DNA from: Gordonia sp. OPL2
GTDB lineage: Bacteria; Actinomycetota; Actinomycetes; Mycobacteriales; Mycobacteriaceae
Direction: 5' to 3'
Assembly: GCF_003797825.1 (NCBI RefSeq)
Contig: NZ_RKME01000005.1
Location: 1-64,000 of the forward strand
DNA: 64,000 nucleotides
Shown: piece by piece, positions 54,703 to 63,408 of the stretch
How positions within the stretch are numbered: position 1 is the first letter of the stretch
Layout of the letters: the number at the start of each line of letters is the position of its first letter
The notes under the pieces: generated by a model
The model's database searches: none
What the model saw: the letters and a program-made list of their open reading frames with translations, nothing else
Told to the model about the DNA's origin: nothing
Made by a program: the position numbers and the translations under genes

Positions 54703-54709
54703 GAGAACC

Positions 54710-55882
54710 ATGAGCGAGCAGCGCAGCGCAGCCGATCAGTCACGCTGGCAGGGATTTTCGACGCAGGCCATCCACGCCGGTTACGAACCCGACCCGCAGA
54801 CGGGTGCGGTGAACGTCCCGATCTACGCCAGCTCCACCTTCGCCCAGGACGGCGTCGGCGGACTCCGTGATGGATTCGAGTACGCACGCACGGGCAACCC
54901 GACGCGCCGGGTCCTCGAGGCGAATCTCGCCGCGCTCGAACGGGGTTCGTACGGACGCGGTTTCGCCTCCGGGATGTCGGCGACCGATGCGCTCCTGCGG
55001 GCGACCCTGCGACCCGGTGACCACCTGGTCATCCCCAATGACGCCTACGGCGGAACCTTCCGTCTGATCGACAAGGTCTTCACGCAGTGGGGGATCACCT
55101 ACTCCGTGGCGCCGGTGTCCGACGTCGACGCGGTACGCGCGGCCATCACCCCGGCGACCAAGCTGGTGTGGATCGAGACCCCGACCAACCCGCTGCTCAA
55201 CGTCGGGGACATCGAGGCGATCGCCGGTGTCGCGCACGAGGCCGGGGCGAAACTGGTGGTGGACAACACCTTCGCGTCGCCGTATCTGCAGCAGCCGCTG
55301 CTGCTCGGTGCCGACGTGGTCCTGCACTCGACCACGAAGTACCTCGGCGGGCACTCGGATGTCGTCGGCGGCGCGCTGGTCACCAACAGTGAGGAGATCG
55401 ACGAGGCCGTCGCGTTCCTGCAGAACGGTGCGGGCGCCGTCCCCGGCCCCTTCGACGCCTACCTCACCATGCGCGGCATCAAGACGCTCGCGGTGCGCAT
55501 GGACCGGCACTGCGACAACGCCGAGCAGGTCGTCGATTACCTGTCGTCGCATCCGAAGATCGACTCGGTCCTCTATCCCGGTCTCACGGAGCATCCCGGC
55601 CACGACGTGGCGGGTAAGCAGATGCGTCGCTTCGGTGGCATGGTGTCCGTGCGGGTCAAGGGGGGACAGGTTGCGGCACAAGACTTTTGCGCACGAACCG
55701 AGGTGTTCACCCTGGCCGAATCGCTGGGCGGCATCGAATCCCTGATCGAACACCCGGGTGCCATGACACATGCGTCGACGGCCGGCTCGTTGCTGGAGGT
55801 ACCGGCCGATCTGGTCCGGCTGTCCGTGGGGATCGAGGACATCGCCGATCTCCTCGGTGATCTCGAGAACGCGCTCGGCTGA
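54710..55882 (+). CDS. metB: Cystathionine gamma-synthase/lyase
   Basis: A 390-residue Cys/Met-metabolism PLP enzyme. The PLP Lys is in LHSTTKYLGGHSD and the other family marks are YARTGNPTR, DNTFASPYLQQPL and ESLGGIESLIEHP. With cbs directly upstream (7-base gap), it would complete the interconversion of homocysteine and cysteine via cystathionine. Synthase and lyase activities cannot be separated by eye; the order matches metB (Rv1079). An AGGAG ribosome site sits in the cbs stop region. Confidence 0.92.
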   Translation: MSEQRSAADQSRWQGFSTQAIHAGYEPDPQTGAVNVPIYASSTFAQDGVGGLRDGFEYARTGNPTRRVLEANLAALERGSYGRGFASGMSATDALLRATLRPGDHLVIPNDAYGGTFRLIDKVFTQWGITYSVAPVSDVDAVRAAITPATKLVWIETPTNPLLNVGDIEAIAGVAHEAGAKLVVDNTFASPYLQQPLLLGADVVLHSTTKYLGGHSDVVGGALVTNSEEIDEAVAFLQNGAGAVPGPFDAYLTMRGIKTLAVRMDRHCDNAEQVVDYLSSHPKIDSVLYPGLTEHPGHDVAGKQMRRFGGMVSVRVKGGQVAAQDFCARTEVFTLAESLGGIESLIEHPGAMTHASTAGSLLEVPADLVRLSVGIEDIADLLGDLENALG

Positions 55883-55895
55883 GTACGGCCCCACC

Positions 55896-57095
55896 ATGGT
55901 GGTGACCTGGGACGACATCGACGCCGCCGCGGAGTCATTGGCGAAGGTCATGCGCCGGACCCCGATGATCGCGTCGCGCGTGTTGTCGGAGCGTGGTGAC
56001 TGCGAGGTCTGGCTGAAGTGCGAGAACCTGCAACGCACGGGCTCTTTCAAGCCGCGCGGCGCCTACAACCGGATCTCCCGGCTGTCCGCCGACGAACGTG
56101 CTCGCGGTGTCGTGGCGGCTAGTGCCGGCAACCACGCCCAGGGTGTCGCCTGGTCGGCCACCCAGCTCGGGATCTCCTCGCGGGTGTACATGCCGCGTGG
56201 TGCGGCGCTCCCGAAGATCGCGGCGACGAAAGCCTATGGGGCCGAGGTGATCCTCGACGGCTCGACGGTCGACGAGGCCCTGGTCGCGGCCCAGGCGTTC
56301 GCCGACGAGACCGGCGCGGTGCTGATCCACCCGTTCGACCACCCCGACATCGTGGCCGGACAGGCGACCGTGGGCGCCGAGATCCTCGAGCAGATGCCGG
56401 ATGTCGATGCCATCGTCGTACCCCTCGGGGGAGGCGGGCTGCTGGCCGGGATCGCCGCCGCCGTCAAGCAACGTCGACCCGAGGTCACCATCGTCGGGGT
56501 ACAGGCCGCGCAGGCGGCGGCCTGGCCGCAATCGCTGGCCGACGGACATCCGGTCGCACTGACGGCGATGAACACGATGGCCGACGGCATCGCGGTCGCC
56601 CGGCCCGGAGACGTGCCGTTCGCGCACATCTCCGAGCTGGTCGACTCGATCGTCACGGTCAGCGAAGAGGCTCTCAGCACCGCCCTGCTGCTGATGCTCG
56701 AGCGCGCGAAACTCGTCGTCGAACCTGCGGGTGCGGCCGCCGTCGCAGCACTGACCACGGGCACTCTCGAGCTGTCCGGGAAGGTGTGCGTCGTCGTGTC
56801 GGGCGGCAACATCGATCCATTGCTGCTCAGCCATGTGACCACTCACGGACTCACCGCCGCGGGACGCTTCCTGACGGTGACGGCGACAGTCTCCGACCGG
56901 CCCGGCGGGCTGATCGCGCTGCTGGAGCTGCTGCGCGATCGCGGTGCCAGCGTCGTCGATGTCGTGCACTCCCGTGTCGCCGACGACCTCTATCTCGACG
57001 AGGTCCAGGTGACGGTCAGTGTCGAGACGCGCGGCCCCGAACACCAGCGCGAGGTGCGCCGGGCACTGTCGGATGCGGGCTTCCTCCGCTCCTGA
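55896..57095 (+). CDS. ilvA: Threonine ammonia-lyase (threonine deaminase)
   Basis: A 399-residue PLP enzyme that deaminates threonine (or serine) to 2-oxobutyrate, feeding isoleucine synthesis. The PLP Lys is in GSFKPRGAYN, with SAGNHAQGVA, the glycine loop LGGGGLLAG and SGGNID. The last 80 residues are a single ACT-type regulatory domain (TVSDRPGGLIALLELLRDRGASVVDV), which makes it the short TdcB-like/ACT form. ATG 55896 is 13 bases after metB, so it probably belongs to the same unit. Confidence 0.92.
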   Translation: MVVTWDDIDAAAESLAKVMRRTPMIASRVLSERGDCEVWLKCENLQRTGSFKPRGAYNRISRLSADERARGVVAASAGNHAQGVAWSATQLGISSRVYMPRGAALPKIAATKAYGAEVILDGSTVDEALVAAQAFADETGAVLIHPFDHPDIVAGQATVGAEILEQMPDVDAIVVPLGGGGLLAGIAAAVKQRRPEVTIVGVQAAQAAAWPQSLADGHPVALTAMNTMADGIAVARPGDVPFAHISELVDSIVTVSEEALSTALLLMLERAKLVVEPAGAAAVAALTTGTLELSGKVCVVVSGGNIDPLLLSHVTTHGLTAAGRFLTVTATVSDRPGGLIALLELLRDRGASVVDVVHSRVADDLYLDEVQVTVSVETRGPEHQREVRRALSDAGFLRS

Positions 57096-57614
57096 TCAGG
57101 TCTGCGGTGCCAACGTCGCGAAATGTCGGATCGTGTCGGTCTCGACGGTCTTGAACACCGTCGACGCGGTGGGTCCGGAGAAGGCGTTGACGGCCTTCGC
57201 GGAGGTGGCGAGTTCGAGGGCGAAGAGCCAGATGAGCCGACAGCCGACGTCGGCTGGGCGGATCTCGGTCAATTCGCCGAATCTCCGCAATCCGGGTGTC
57301 GAGGCGGTCACCGCGTGAAAAGCGTTGCGGTAGTTCCCGGTCGTCTCGTCGGTGTCCCAGACGAAGAAGTGCTCGGACAGCCCGGCAAAGCCCGGTCCGA
57401 GTGACGCCTTGCGGGTGGTGCCCACGCCGTACGGCGGCGGTGAGGTGAATTCGATGGATTTGATTGCGCGACACCAGTCGAGCGTGTTCTGCCGGGTGAG
57501 CTCGGCCCACGCCCGCCTGGGCGAGACAGGCAGATTCACGTCGATCCGGTAGGTGATCGGGGCGGTGTCGAAGAAGTCGAGGTCGATGTCCTCGAGGGGG
57601 TAGCTGCGCGCCAT
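57096..57614 (-). CDS. SRPBCC/START-like lipid-binding protein
   Basis: A 172-residue protein of the SRPBCC (polyketide cyclase/START) fold: N-terminal helix-strand YRIDVNLPVSPRRAWAELTRQN and a long C-terminal helix (ALELATSAKAVNAFSGPTASTVFKTV) closing a hydrophobic pocket. It is likely to bind a hydrophobic ligand; no catalytic residues can be named. Start ATG 57614 lies 38 bases from the divergent regulator. Its stop abuts the end of the convergent threonine deaminase gene. Confidence 0.8.
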   Translation of the reverse strand: MARSYPLEDIDLDFFDTAPITYRIDVNLPVSPRRAWAELTRQNTLDWCRAIKSIEFTSPPPYGVGTTRKASLGPGFAGLSEHFFVWDTDETTGNYRNAFHAVTASTPGLRRFGELTEIRPADVGCRLIWLFALELATSAKAVNAFSGPTASTVFKTVETDTIRHFATLAPQT

Positions 57615-57652
57615 GGATCCATTCAAACACGGGGTGGGGCTAACCTGACGGG

Positions 57653-60600
57653 GTGTCCGCGCCCGACAATCCCACCGTGATCGGCCTGCTCGGGCCCGTG
57701 GCGGTGAGGACGGCCTGTGCTGCACCGGCAGACGGTGGCACCGCCGGGGATCCCTCCGACGGCACGGCAGGCACACCCGAGTGTCTGGTCCCGGTGCCCG
57801 GGGTGCGCGCACGCCGACTGCTCGTCTCGCTCGCGCTCGCCGACGGGCGCACGCGCTCCACCGAACGGCTCATCGCCGACGTGTGGGGTGAGGAGCCCCC
57901 GCGGTCACCGATGTCGGCGCTGCACACGCAGGTCTCGCGTCTGCGCCCGTTGCTCGGCACCGGTCGGCTCGACGGTGTCGGCAACGGATACCGACTCCTC
58001 GGCTGCCGGACCGACCTGGAGATCGTCGCCGCCCTCGTCGAGGCGGGTGACGCCGCATCCCTGTCCTCCGCCGCATCGTGGTGGCGGGGCACACCGGGCG
58101 ACGACCTGGCCGACGACGGGGTGATCGGTCTCGACGACGATCTGCGTGCGCGTGCCGAGCGTCTGCGCGAAGCCCTCGATCAGCGTCGGGTCGGGGTGGC
58201 GCTGGACACCGGCGATTACGCCACCGCGCGGGAGATCGCCGACCGGCGTTGTCGGGCAGACCCGTTGGACGAGTCGGCGCACGTGGACCTCATGCGGGCA
58301 CTCGCCGGAGAGGGCAGGGTCGCCGAGGCGCTGTCGGTGTTCGCCCGGCTGCGCCGCGCACTGTCCGAACAGCTCGGCGTCGACCCCGGGCCACAGGCGG
58401 TGGAACTCAACGGTGAACTGGTGCGCGGCGGGGGCGGTGCGCCGGGCGACCGCGATCGGCAGGCGCGCATCTCCCCACCCGCCACTCGGCGGGCACGCAC
58501 CGTGGGCCTGGTGGGTGAGACGTCGGATCTGATCGGCCGCGACGACGACATCGCGGCCATCGTCGATCTCTTCGACGACCATCGGCTGGTGACCGTCCAG
58601 GGTCCCGGCGGAGTCGGGAAGACGCGCGTCGCGCATCGGGTCGGCGACGCGCTCGCCGAGGTCGGCCGACCCGTCTTCTACGTGCCGTTGGCCCCCATCC
58701 GCAACGATGACGACGTCGTCGCCGCGATCGCCGCCTCACTCGGGGTGGGTGAGACCGAGATCGGCAGCGGCGCACGACCGCGTGTCGCAGTCGGCGATCT
58801 CGCGGATCGTCTCGTCGATGCCGTGCGCGGACAGCGCGCCGTGATCATCCTCGACAACTGCGAACAGGTCATCGAGCGATGTGCCCGGGTGGTGGCCGAC
58901 CTCCTGGCGGCCGAGCCCGCGCTGTGCATCCTCACGACCAGCCGTTCTCCGTTGTTGCTCGCCGCCGAACGGATCTTCCTGTTGCCGGTGCTCGACGTCG
59001 GGGTGCGTGGCTCAGCGGTCGAGTTGTTCGAGCGCCGGGCACGCGCGATCCGTCCGGATGCCCGTCTGCCACGAGTCGAGGTCGCCGAACTGTGCCGACA
59101 TCTCGACGGTCTGCCACTCGCGATCGAACTCGCCGCCGCTCGCATCCGGACGATGACGGTCGCCGAGATCTCACGACGGCTGGCCGAGCGGTTCGCGTTG
59201 CTGCGCGGCACCGACCGCACCGCACCCGATCGGCACCGCACCCTGTACGCGGTCATCGAGTGGAGTTGGGATCTGCTCGATGGCGATGCGCAGTCGGCGA
59301 TGCGCCGATTGTGCCGCTTCCCGGCGGGATTCACGATCGACGCGGCGGCGGTCGTCGTGGAGCACAGCGGATTCCGCCTCGACGACATCCTCGAGGCGCT
59401 GGTGAACCAGTCGCTGCTCACGGTGACCGAGGCCGACGGCCGCACCCGTTACCGGATGCTGGAGATGGTCCGGGAGTTCGGTGAGGAGATGCTGACCCGA
59501 CCCGGCGGTCCGGACGAGCCCGACCACGTCGATCGTGCGATGGCGCGCTGGGCACGGGCATTCGCAGCGACAGCCGAAGAGCGATACGACCTCGCGGTCG
59601 ACGACCGGTTGTTCGACTGGATCGCTGCCGACGTCGACAACCTCGTGTGGGTGTTGCGTCGGAGCGCCGAACGCGCTGTCCGCGGCGACGACCCGGAATC
59701 GGTCGACACCGTGGTGTCCGTCTTCCCGGTGCTCAGCGGATTCTGGATGGTGCGCGGGTTGCACGGTGAGGTGATGTCCTGGGGCGCCCGGATCATCGCC
59801 GTGTTGCCTTCCCCGAGTATCGATCTCGACGATGCGATGAGACGCCGGTGGCAGTTCACCGTCCTGGCGTCGATGGCGCACCTGCTGTTACGGCGCGAGT
59901 ACCGGTGGGTGGCGACGGGACGCTACTACCTGCGTCGACTCCATCGGCCGGAACGGACGTACGACGAACCGACCGAACTGTTGTCGGCGTGCGCGCTGTG
60001 CCGATCCCCGGTCGGCGCCATGCGCTATGTGTCCCGGGCCACCCGGGTCCCGAACGAGGATGTCCGAACCGCCGCGTTGTCCATCCGGATGAATGCTCGT
60101 GAGAACTACGGGAATCTCGATCAGGCACTGGCCGACGGCCTCGCGCTGCTCGGGATCGGCCGCGAACACCGCAACTCGTGGATGTCGGGCATGACCCAGG
60201 TGACGATCGGGAGCCTGTACGGGCAACGGGCGATGTGGGGTCCAGCGATCGGCTACTACCGCGGGGGGATCGCCGATCTGGCGCGACTCGGCGCGCGGGA
60301 CGAGGAACAGCAGATCCGCTGCTATCTGGTTGCGACGCTCGTCGCGCTGGGTCGGCTCGACGATGCCGAACGCGAACTCGATGTCGCCGCGGAGGGCTGG
60401 CGGCCGGAGGATCCCAATCCGCAGGGCAACCCGGAGGTCATCGGCGCGATGATGCTCGGCCGTGCCGAGCTCGAGCATGCTCGCGGCAACACCGAGGCGG
60501 CCGGCGAGATCTACTGGCGGGCCGCGGACCTGATCAAACACAATCATCCCCTGGGAGCCCAGGACCCGGGCATGGTCATGTTGATCAGTGTGTCGGTCAT

Positions 60601-60982
60601 CGGCATCGTCCGGGCCGGCAACGTCGGCGCCGCAGAAGAATTCCTGGCTCTGCTCGCCGACGGGATCGGCCAGACGTTCGGCACGCTCGGATGGCAGGAT
60701 CAGCCGCAGGCAGGAGCGATGGCGATGGCTGCCGGTTACCTGATGTGCGCCGGCGACCGACCCGATGCCGACGGACCGTGGCTGCTCGCGCTGTCGACGA
60801 GATTGGGTGCGCGACAAGATTATCCGTCGCTCCACGAAGTCTACTCGTCGATGGCAACCATCTCCGGCCTCTCCGGGCGGGACTGGGAGGGGTTGCTGGG
60901 CCGGGCCCGAACGCTGACACGGCGCCAGGCGGTGGACGAGGTCCGAATCCGCCTGGCGCCGTGGGGGAGCACAAAAGTGTAG
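57653..60982 (+). CDS. AfsR/SARP-type regulator with BTAD and NTPase domains
   Basis: A 1109-residue transcription factor (GTG 57653). Residues about 1-100 resemble an OmpR-type DNA-binding domain with the recognition part RTRSTERLIADVWGEEPPRSPMSALHTQVSRLR; 110-260 are the bacterial transcriptional activator (BTAD) helices; about 290-650 form a STAND-type NTPase (Walker A GPGGVGKTR, Walker B region RAVIILDNCEQ, and the GLPLAIELAAAR motif). The C-terminal 400 residues are TPR-like helices for sensing. An insert of about 25 Gly/Ala/Thr-rich residues interrupts the DNA-binding domain near residue 30. It may control the DrrAB-like exporter encoded convergently downstream or the divergent SRPBCC gene. 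Confidence 0.85.
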   Translation: MSAPDNPTVIGLLGPVAVRTACAAPADGGTAGDPSDGTAGTPECLVPVPGVRARRLLVSLALADGRTRSTERLIADVWGEEPPRSPMSALHTQVSRLRPLLGTGRLDGVGNGYRLLGCRTDLEIVAALVEAGDAASLSSAASWWRGTPGDDLADDGVIGLDDDLRARAERLREALDQRRVGVALDTGDYATAREIADRRCRADPLDESAHVDLMRALAGEGRVAEALSVFARLRRALSEQLGVDPGPQAVELNGELVRGGGGAPGDRDRQARISPPATRRARTVGLVGETSDLIGRDDDIAAIVDLFDDHRLVTVQGPGGVGKTRVAHRVGDALAEVGRPVFYVPLAPIRNDDDVVAAIAASLGVGETEIGSGARPRVAVGDLADRLVDAVRGQRAVIILDNCEQVIERCARVVADLLAAEPALCILTTSRSPLLLAAERIFLLPVLDVGVRGSAVELFERRARAIRPDARLPRVEVAELCRHLDGLPLAIELAAARIRTMTVAEISRRLAERFALLRGTDRTAPDRHRTLYAVIEWSWDLLDGDAQSAMRRLCRFPAGFTIDAAAVVVEHSGFRLDDILEALVNQSLLTVTEADGRTRYRMLEMVREFGEEMLTRPGGPDEPDHVDRAMARWARAFAATAEERYDLAVDDRLFDWIAADVDNLVWVLRRSAERAVRGDDPESVDTVVSVFPVLSGFWMVRGLHGEVMSWGARIIAVLPSPSIDLDDAMRRRWQFTVLASMAHLLLRREYRWVATGRYYLRRLHRPERTYDEPTELLSACALCRSPVGAMRYVSRATRVPNEDVRTAALSIRMNARENYGNLDQALADGLALLGIGREHRNSWMSGMTQVTIGSLYGQRAMWGPAIGYYRGGIADLARLGARDEEQQIRCYLVATLVALGRLDDAERELDVAAEGWRPEDPNPQGNPEVIGAMMLGRAELEHARGNTEAAGEIYWRAADLIKHNHPLGAQDPGMVMLISVSVIGIVRAGNVGAAEEFLALLADGIGQTFGTLGWQDQPQAGAMAMAAGYLMCAGDRPDADGPWLLALSTRLGARQDYPSLHEVYSSMATISGLSGRDWEGLLGRARTLTRRQAVDEVRIRLAPWGSTKV

Positions 60983-60990
60983 TGCGTCGC

Positions 60991-61827
60991 TCAGGTGTTG
61001 CGCATATAGGCGCGGACGGCCAGCGGCGCGAACACCGCGGTGATCACGGCAGCACCGACCAGAGCCCACAGCACATGGATGCTCGCGTGACCGCCTGCGG
61101 TGAGATCACGCACCGCGGTGACGATGTGGCTGACCGGATTGATCTTGACGAAGGCCTGCAGCCAACCCGGCATGGTGTCGACCGGGACGAAGGCGTTGGA
61201 CATGAAGGTGAGCGGGAACAGGATCAGCATCGACACACCCTGCACGGCCGATGCCTTGCTCATGAGACAGCCCATTAGGGCGAAGATCCACGAGACGGCG
61301 AAGCTGCACACGATGATCAGCAGCGCTGCTGCGATCGTGCCCCACGCGTCGGGGCGCCAGCCCATGATCAGACCCATGACGATGGTCAGGGTGGTGGCGA
61401 TCAGATACCGGATCATGTCGGCCATCAGGGCGCCCGCCAGCGGGCTGATCCGGGCGATCGGCAGCGATCGGAATCTGTCGAACACGCCCTTGTCCATGTC
61501 CTCGCGGAGCTGGGTGCCGGTGACGATGGACGTCGTGATCACGGTCTGCACCATGATGCCCGGGATGATCACCGGGAGATACGATGCCACGTCACCACTG
61601 ATCGCACCGCCGAAGATGTAGGTGAACATCACCGTGAAGATGATCGGCTGGATCGTGACGTCGAAGAGCTGCTCAGGATTGTGGCGGATCTTGAGCACAC
61701 CGCGGTAGGCCATGGAGAACGACTGCTTCACGGTCTCGGCGAGGCTGACGGATGTCTTCGCCTGCAGCCGGGCGCTTTTCGTGGTGATAGCGGACGACGG
61801 TGCGCCGCGCTCGATGGTGGTGGTCAT
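60991..61827 (-). CDS. ABC-2 type permease (DrrB-like)
   Basis: A 278-residue inner-membrane permease with six predicted helices and a cytoplasmic N-terminus, of the DrrB/daunorubicin-resistance type. Helices are near residues 55-75, 90-110, 135-160, 165-190, 200-220 and 250-270. The family segment LREDMDKGVFDRFRSLPIARISPLAG is clear. ATG 61827 overlaps the ATPase stop by one base (TGATG). Together with the ATPase it should export a lipophilic compound. Confidence 0.92.
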   Translation of the reverse strand: MTTTIERGAPSSAITTKSARLQAKTSVSLAETVKQSFSMAYRGVLKIRHNPEQLFDVTIQPIIFTVMFTYIFGGAISGDVASYLPVIIPGIMVQTVITTSIVTGTQLREDMDKGVFDRFRSLPIARISPLAGALMADMIRYLIATTLTIVMGLIMGWRPDAWGTIAAALLIIVCSFAVSWIFALMGCLMSKASAVQGVSMLILFPLTFMSNAFVPVDTMPGWLQAFVKINPVSHIVTAVRDLTAGGHASIHVLWALVGAAVITAVFAPLAVRAYMRNT

Positions 61828-62837
61828 CAGGCGACCTCCTGCTCGATGGTGTCGGTGGTCGGCTGGTCCCCGGTGGCCTGGTCGGCCGCGGGCTTACCGG
61901 TGATGGTGAGGAAGACCTCGTCGAGACTCGGTTTCTGGACGGTGATCTCGTCGATGGCGATCTCGTGCTCGCGCAACGCGATCAGGACGTCGGGAACCAG
62001 GGCGGGCTGCTGCAGACCGACCGAGACGCGTGATGCCTCGGGGCTGAGCGTGGCCGTTTCACCGAGGACGTTCTCGACGATGCGGCAGACCTCCTGTGCA
62101 TCGGGACGATGCTTGGGGACCAGCTGCAGGGTGCTCGCACCGACGGACTGCTTGAGTTCGTCTGCGGTGCCGTCGGCGATGACGACCCCGTGGTCGATGA
62201 CGGCGATGCGGTCGGCGAGTTGATCGGCCTCGTCGAGGTACTGGGTCGTCAGCAGAACCGTCGATCCCTGCTTCACGAGATTGCGGATCGTGTTCCACAT
62301 CTGGGCCCGGGTGCGCGGATCGAGTCCGGTGGTCGGCTCGTCCAGGAACAGTAGCGGGGGAGTGTCGATGAGGCTCGCCGCGAGGTCGAGGCGTCGGCGC
62401 ATGCCGCCGGAGAAGTTCTTCAGCGGACGGTTGGCGGCCTCGGTCAGGGAGAACTCCTCGAGGAGTTCCTCGGCACGCGACCGTGCCGCCGGGCGGGAGA
62501 ACCCGAGCAGTCGACCGAAGAGGACCAGGTTCTGCGACGCGGTCAGGTCCTCGTCGACCGACGCGTACTGGCCGGTGACGCCGACGAGGGAGCGGACGGC
62601 GACGGCGTCGTCGACGACGTCATAGCCGAATACGGTGGCGTGGCCCTCGTCCGGACGCAGCAACGTCGCGAGCATGCTGACCGTCGTGGTCTTGCCGGCC
62701 CCGTTCGGGCCGAGCACGCCGTACACCGATCCTGTCGGGACGGCCAGATCCACGCCGTTGACGGCGCGGGTCGATCCGAAGCGTTTGACCAGACCATGGG
62801 CGTCGATCGCCAGGCTGGTCGTGGTGGTTGATGTCAT
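61827..62837 (-). CDS. ABC exporter ATPase (DrrA-like)
   Basis: A 336-residue ATPase with Walker A GPNGAGKTT, Q-loop GQYASVDED, signature FSGGMRRRLDLA, Walker B LLFLDEPTTGLD and switch His replaced by Gln (LLTTQYLDEAD), as in DrrA proteins. The C-terminal 90 residues are the DrrA-type regulatory domain (PSLDEVFLTITG). ATG 62837 was chosen; the 20 codons upstream look non-coding. Genes for the permease follow at once. Members of this class confer drug self-resistance or export envelope lipids. Confidence 0.93.
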   Translation of the reverse strand: MTSTTTTSLAIDAHGLVKRFGSTRAVNGVDLAVPTGSVYGVLGPNGAGKTTTVSMLATLLRPDEGHATVFGYDVVDDAVAVRSLVGVTGQYASVDEDLTASQNLVLFGRLLGFSRPAARSRAEELLEEFSLTEAANRPLKNFSGGMRRRLDLAASLIDTPPLLFLDEPTTGLDPRTRAQMWNTIRNLVKQGSTVLLTTQYLDEADQLADRIAVIDHGVVIADGTADELKQSVGASTLQLVPKHRPDAQEVCRIVENVLGETATLSPEASRVSVGLQQPALVPDVLIALREHEIAIDEITVQKPSLDEVFLTITGKPAADQATGDQPTTDTIEQEVA

Positions 62838-62962
62838 GTCGACGACGATGCACCGGTGCGCTGTCGTCGGGCTTGCACGGTCTTGCACGGAGATCACGGC
62901 GGACCGTCGACGCTGTCGTGACCTGTCCCGGCATGGCTGCGGATGCGTGCCGGACGATCGTG

Positions 62963-63283
62963 TCAGGCCGCGAAGCTCGAGGTCGGGAGGTCGATGTCGG
63001 TCGGGAGGTCGGCGGCGTAGCGGATTACCGAACCGACGTGCCCGAGTCGTCGTTCGACGAGCACGATGGCCTCGGCGAGCTGATCGGGGTCGTCGACGTC
63101 GGCGACCAGCGCGACGGTGTGCCCGTTGTTGCCGAGCATGAACGGGATCGCGGCCGAGTACTGGCTGCTGACGACACCGAGCGGGATGTCGCGAAGGAAG
63201 AGTGCGCGGGCGTAGTCGAGGGCGGCGGGGTCGTCGTCGAGGACCACGAGCGGGACGGTGGGGGTGCGTGTGTTCTTTCTCAT
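62963..63283 (-). CDS. Small Rossmann-like protein of unknown function
   Basis: A 106-residue protein beginning MRKNTRTPTVPLVVLDDDP. It contains one beta-alpha-beta-like unit (GHTVALVADVDDPDQLAEAIVLVERRLGHVG) that recalls the mid part of short-chain dehydrogenases, but there is no nucleotide-binding glycine motif and no catalytic Tyr-x-x-x-Lys. It could be a remnant of an SDR or a small independent family. It stands alone. Confidence 0.5.
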   Translation of the reverse strand: MRKNTRTPTVPLVVLDDDPAALDYARALFLRDIPLGVVSSQYSAAIPFMLGNNGHTVALVADVDDPDQLAEAIVLVERRLGHVGSVIRYAADLPTDIDLPTSSFAA

Positions 63284-63408
63284 ACCCCGAGGATGAACCC
63301 GCAGGTTGGGGCCGATCTGGGGTGTCGCTGTGGATTGACTGTGAGCGGCAGGATTTCTTGTGGATGGAGTCCGGCGCAGGTGTGGAACGGCCCTAGTGTT
63401 CTTCAGCT

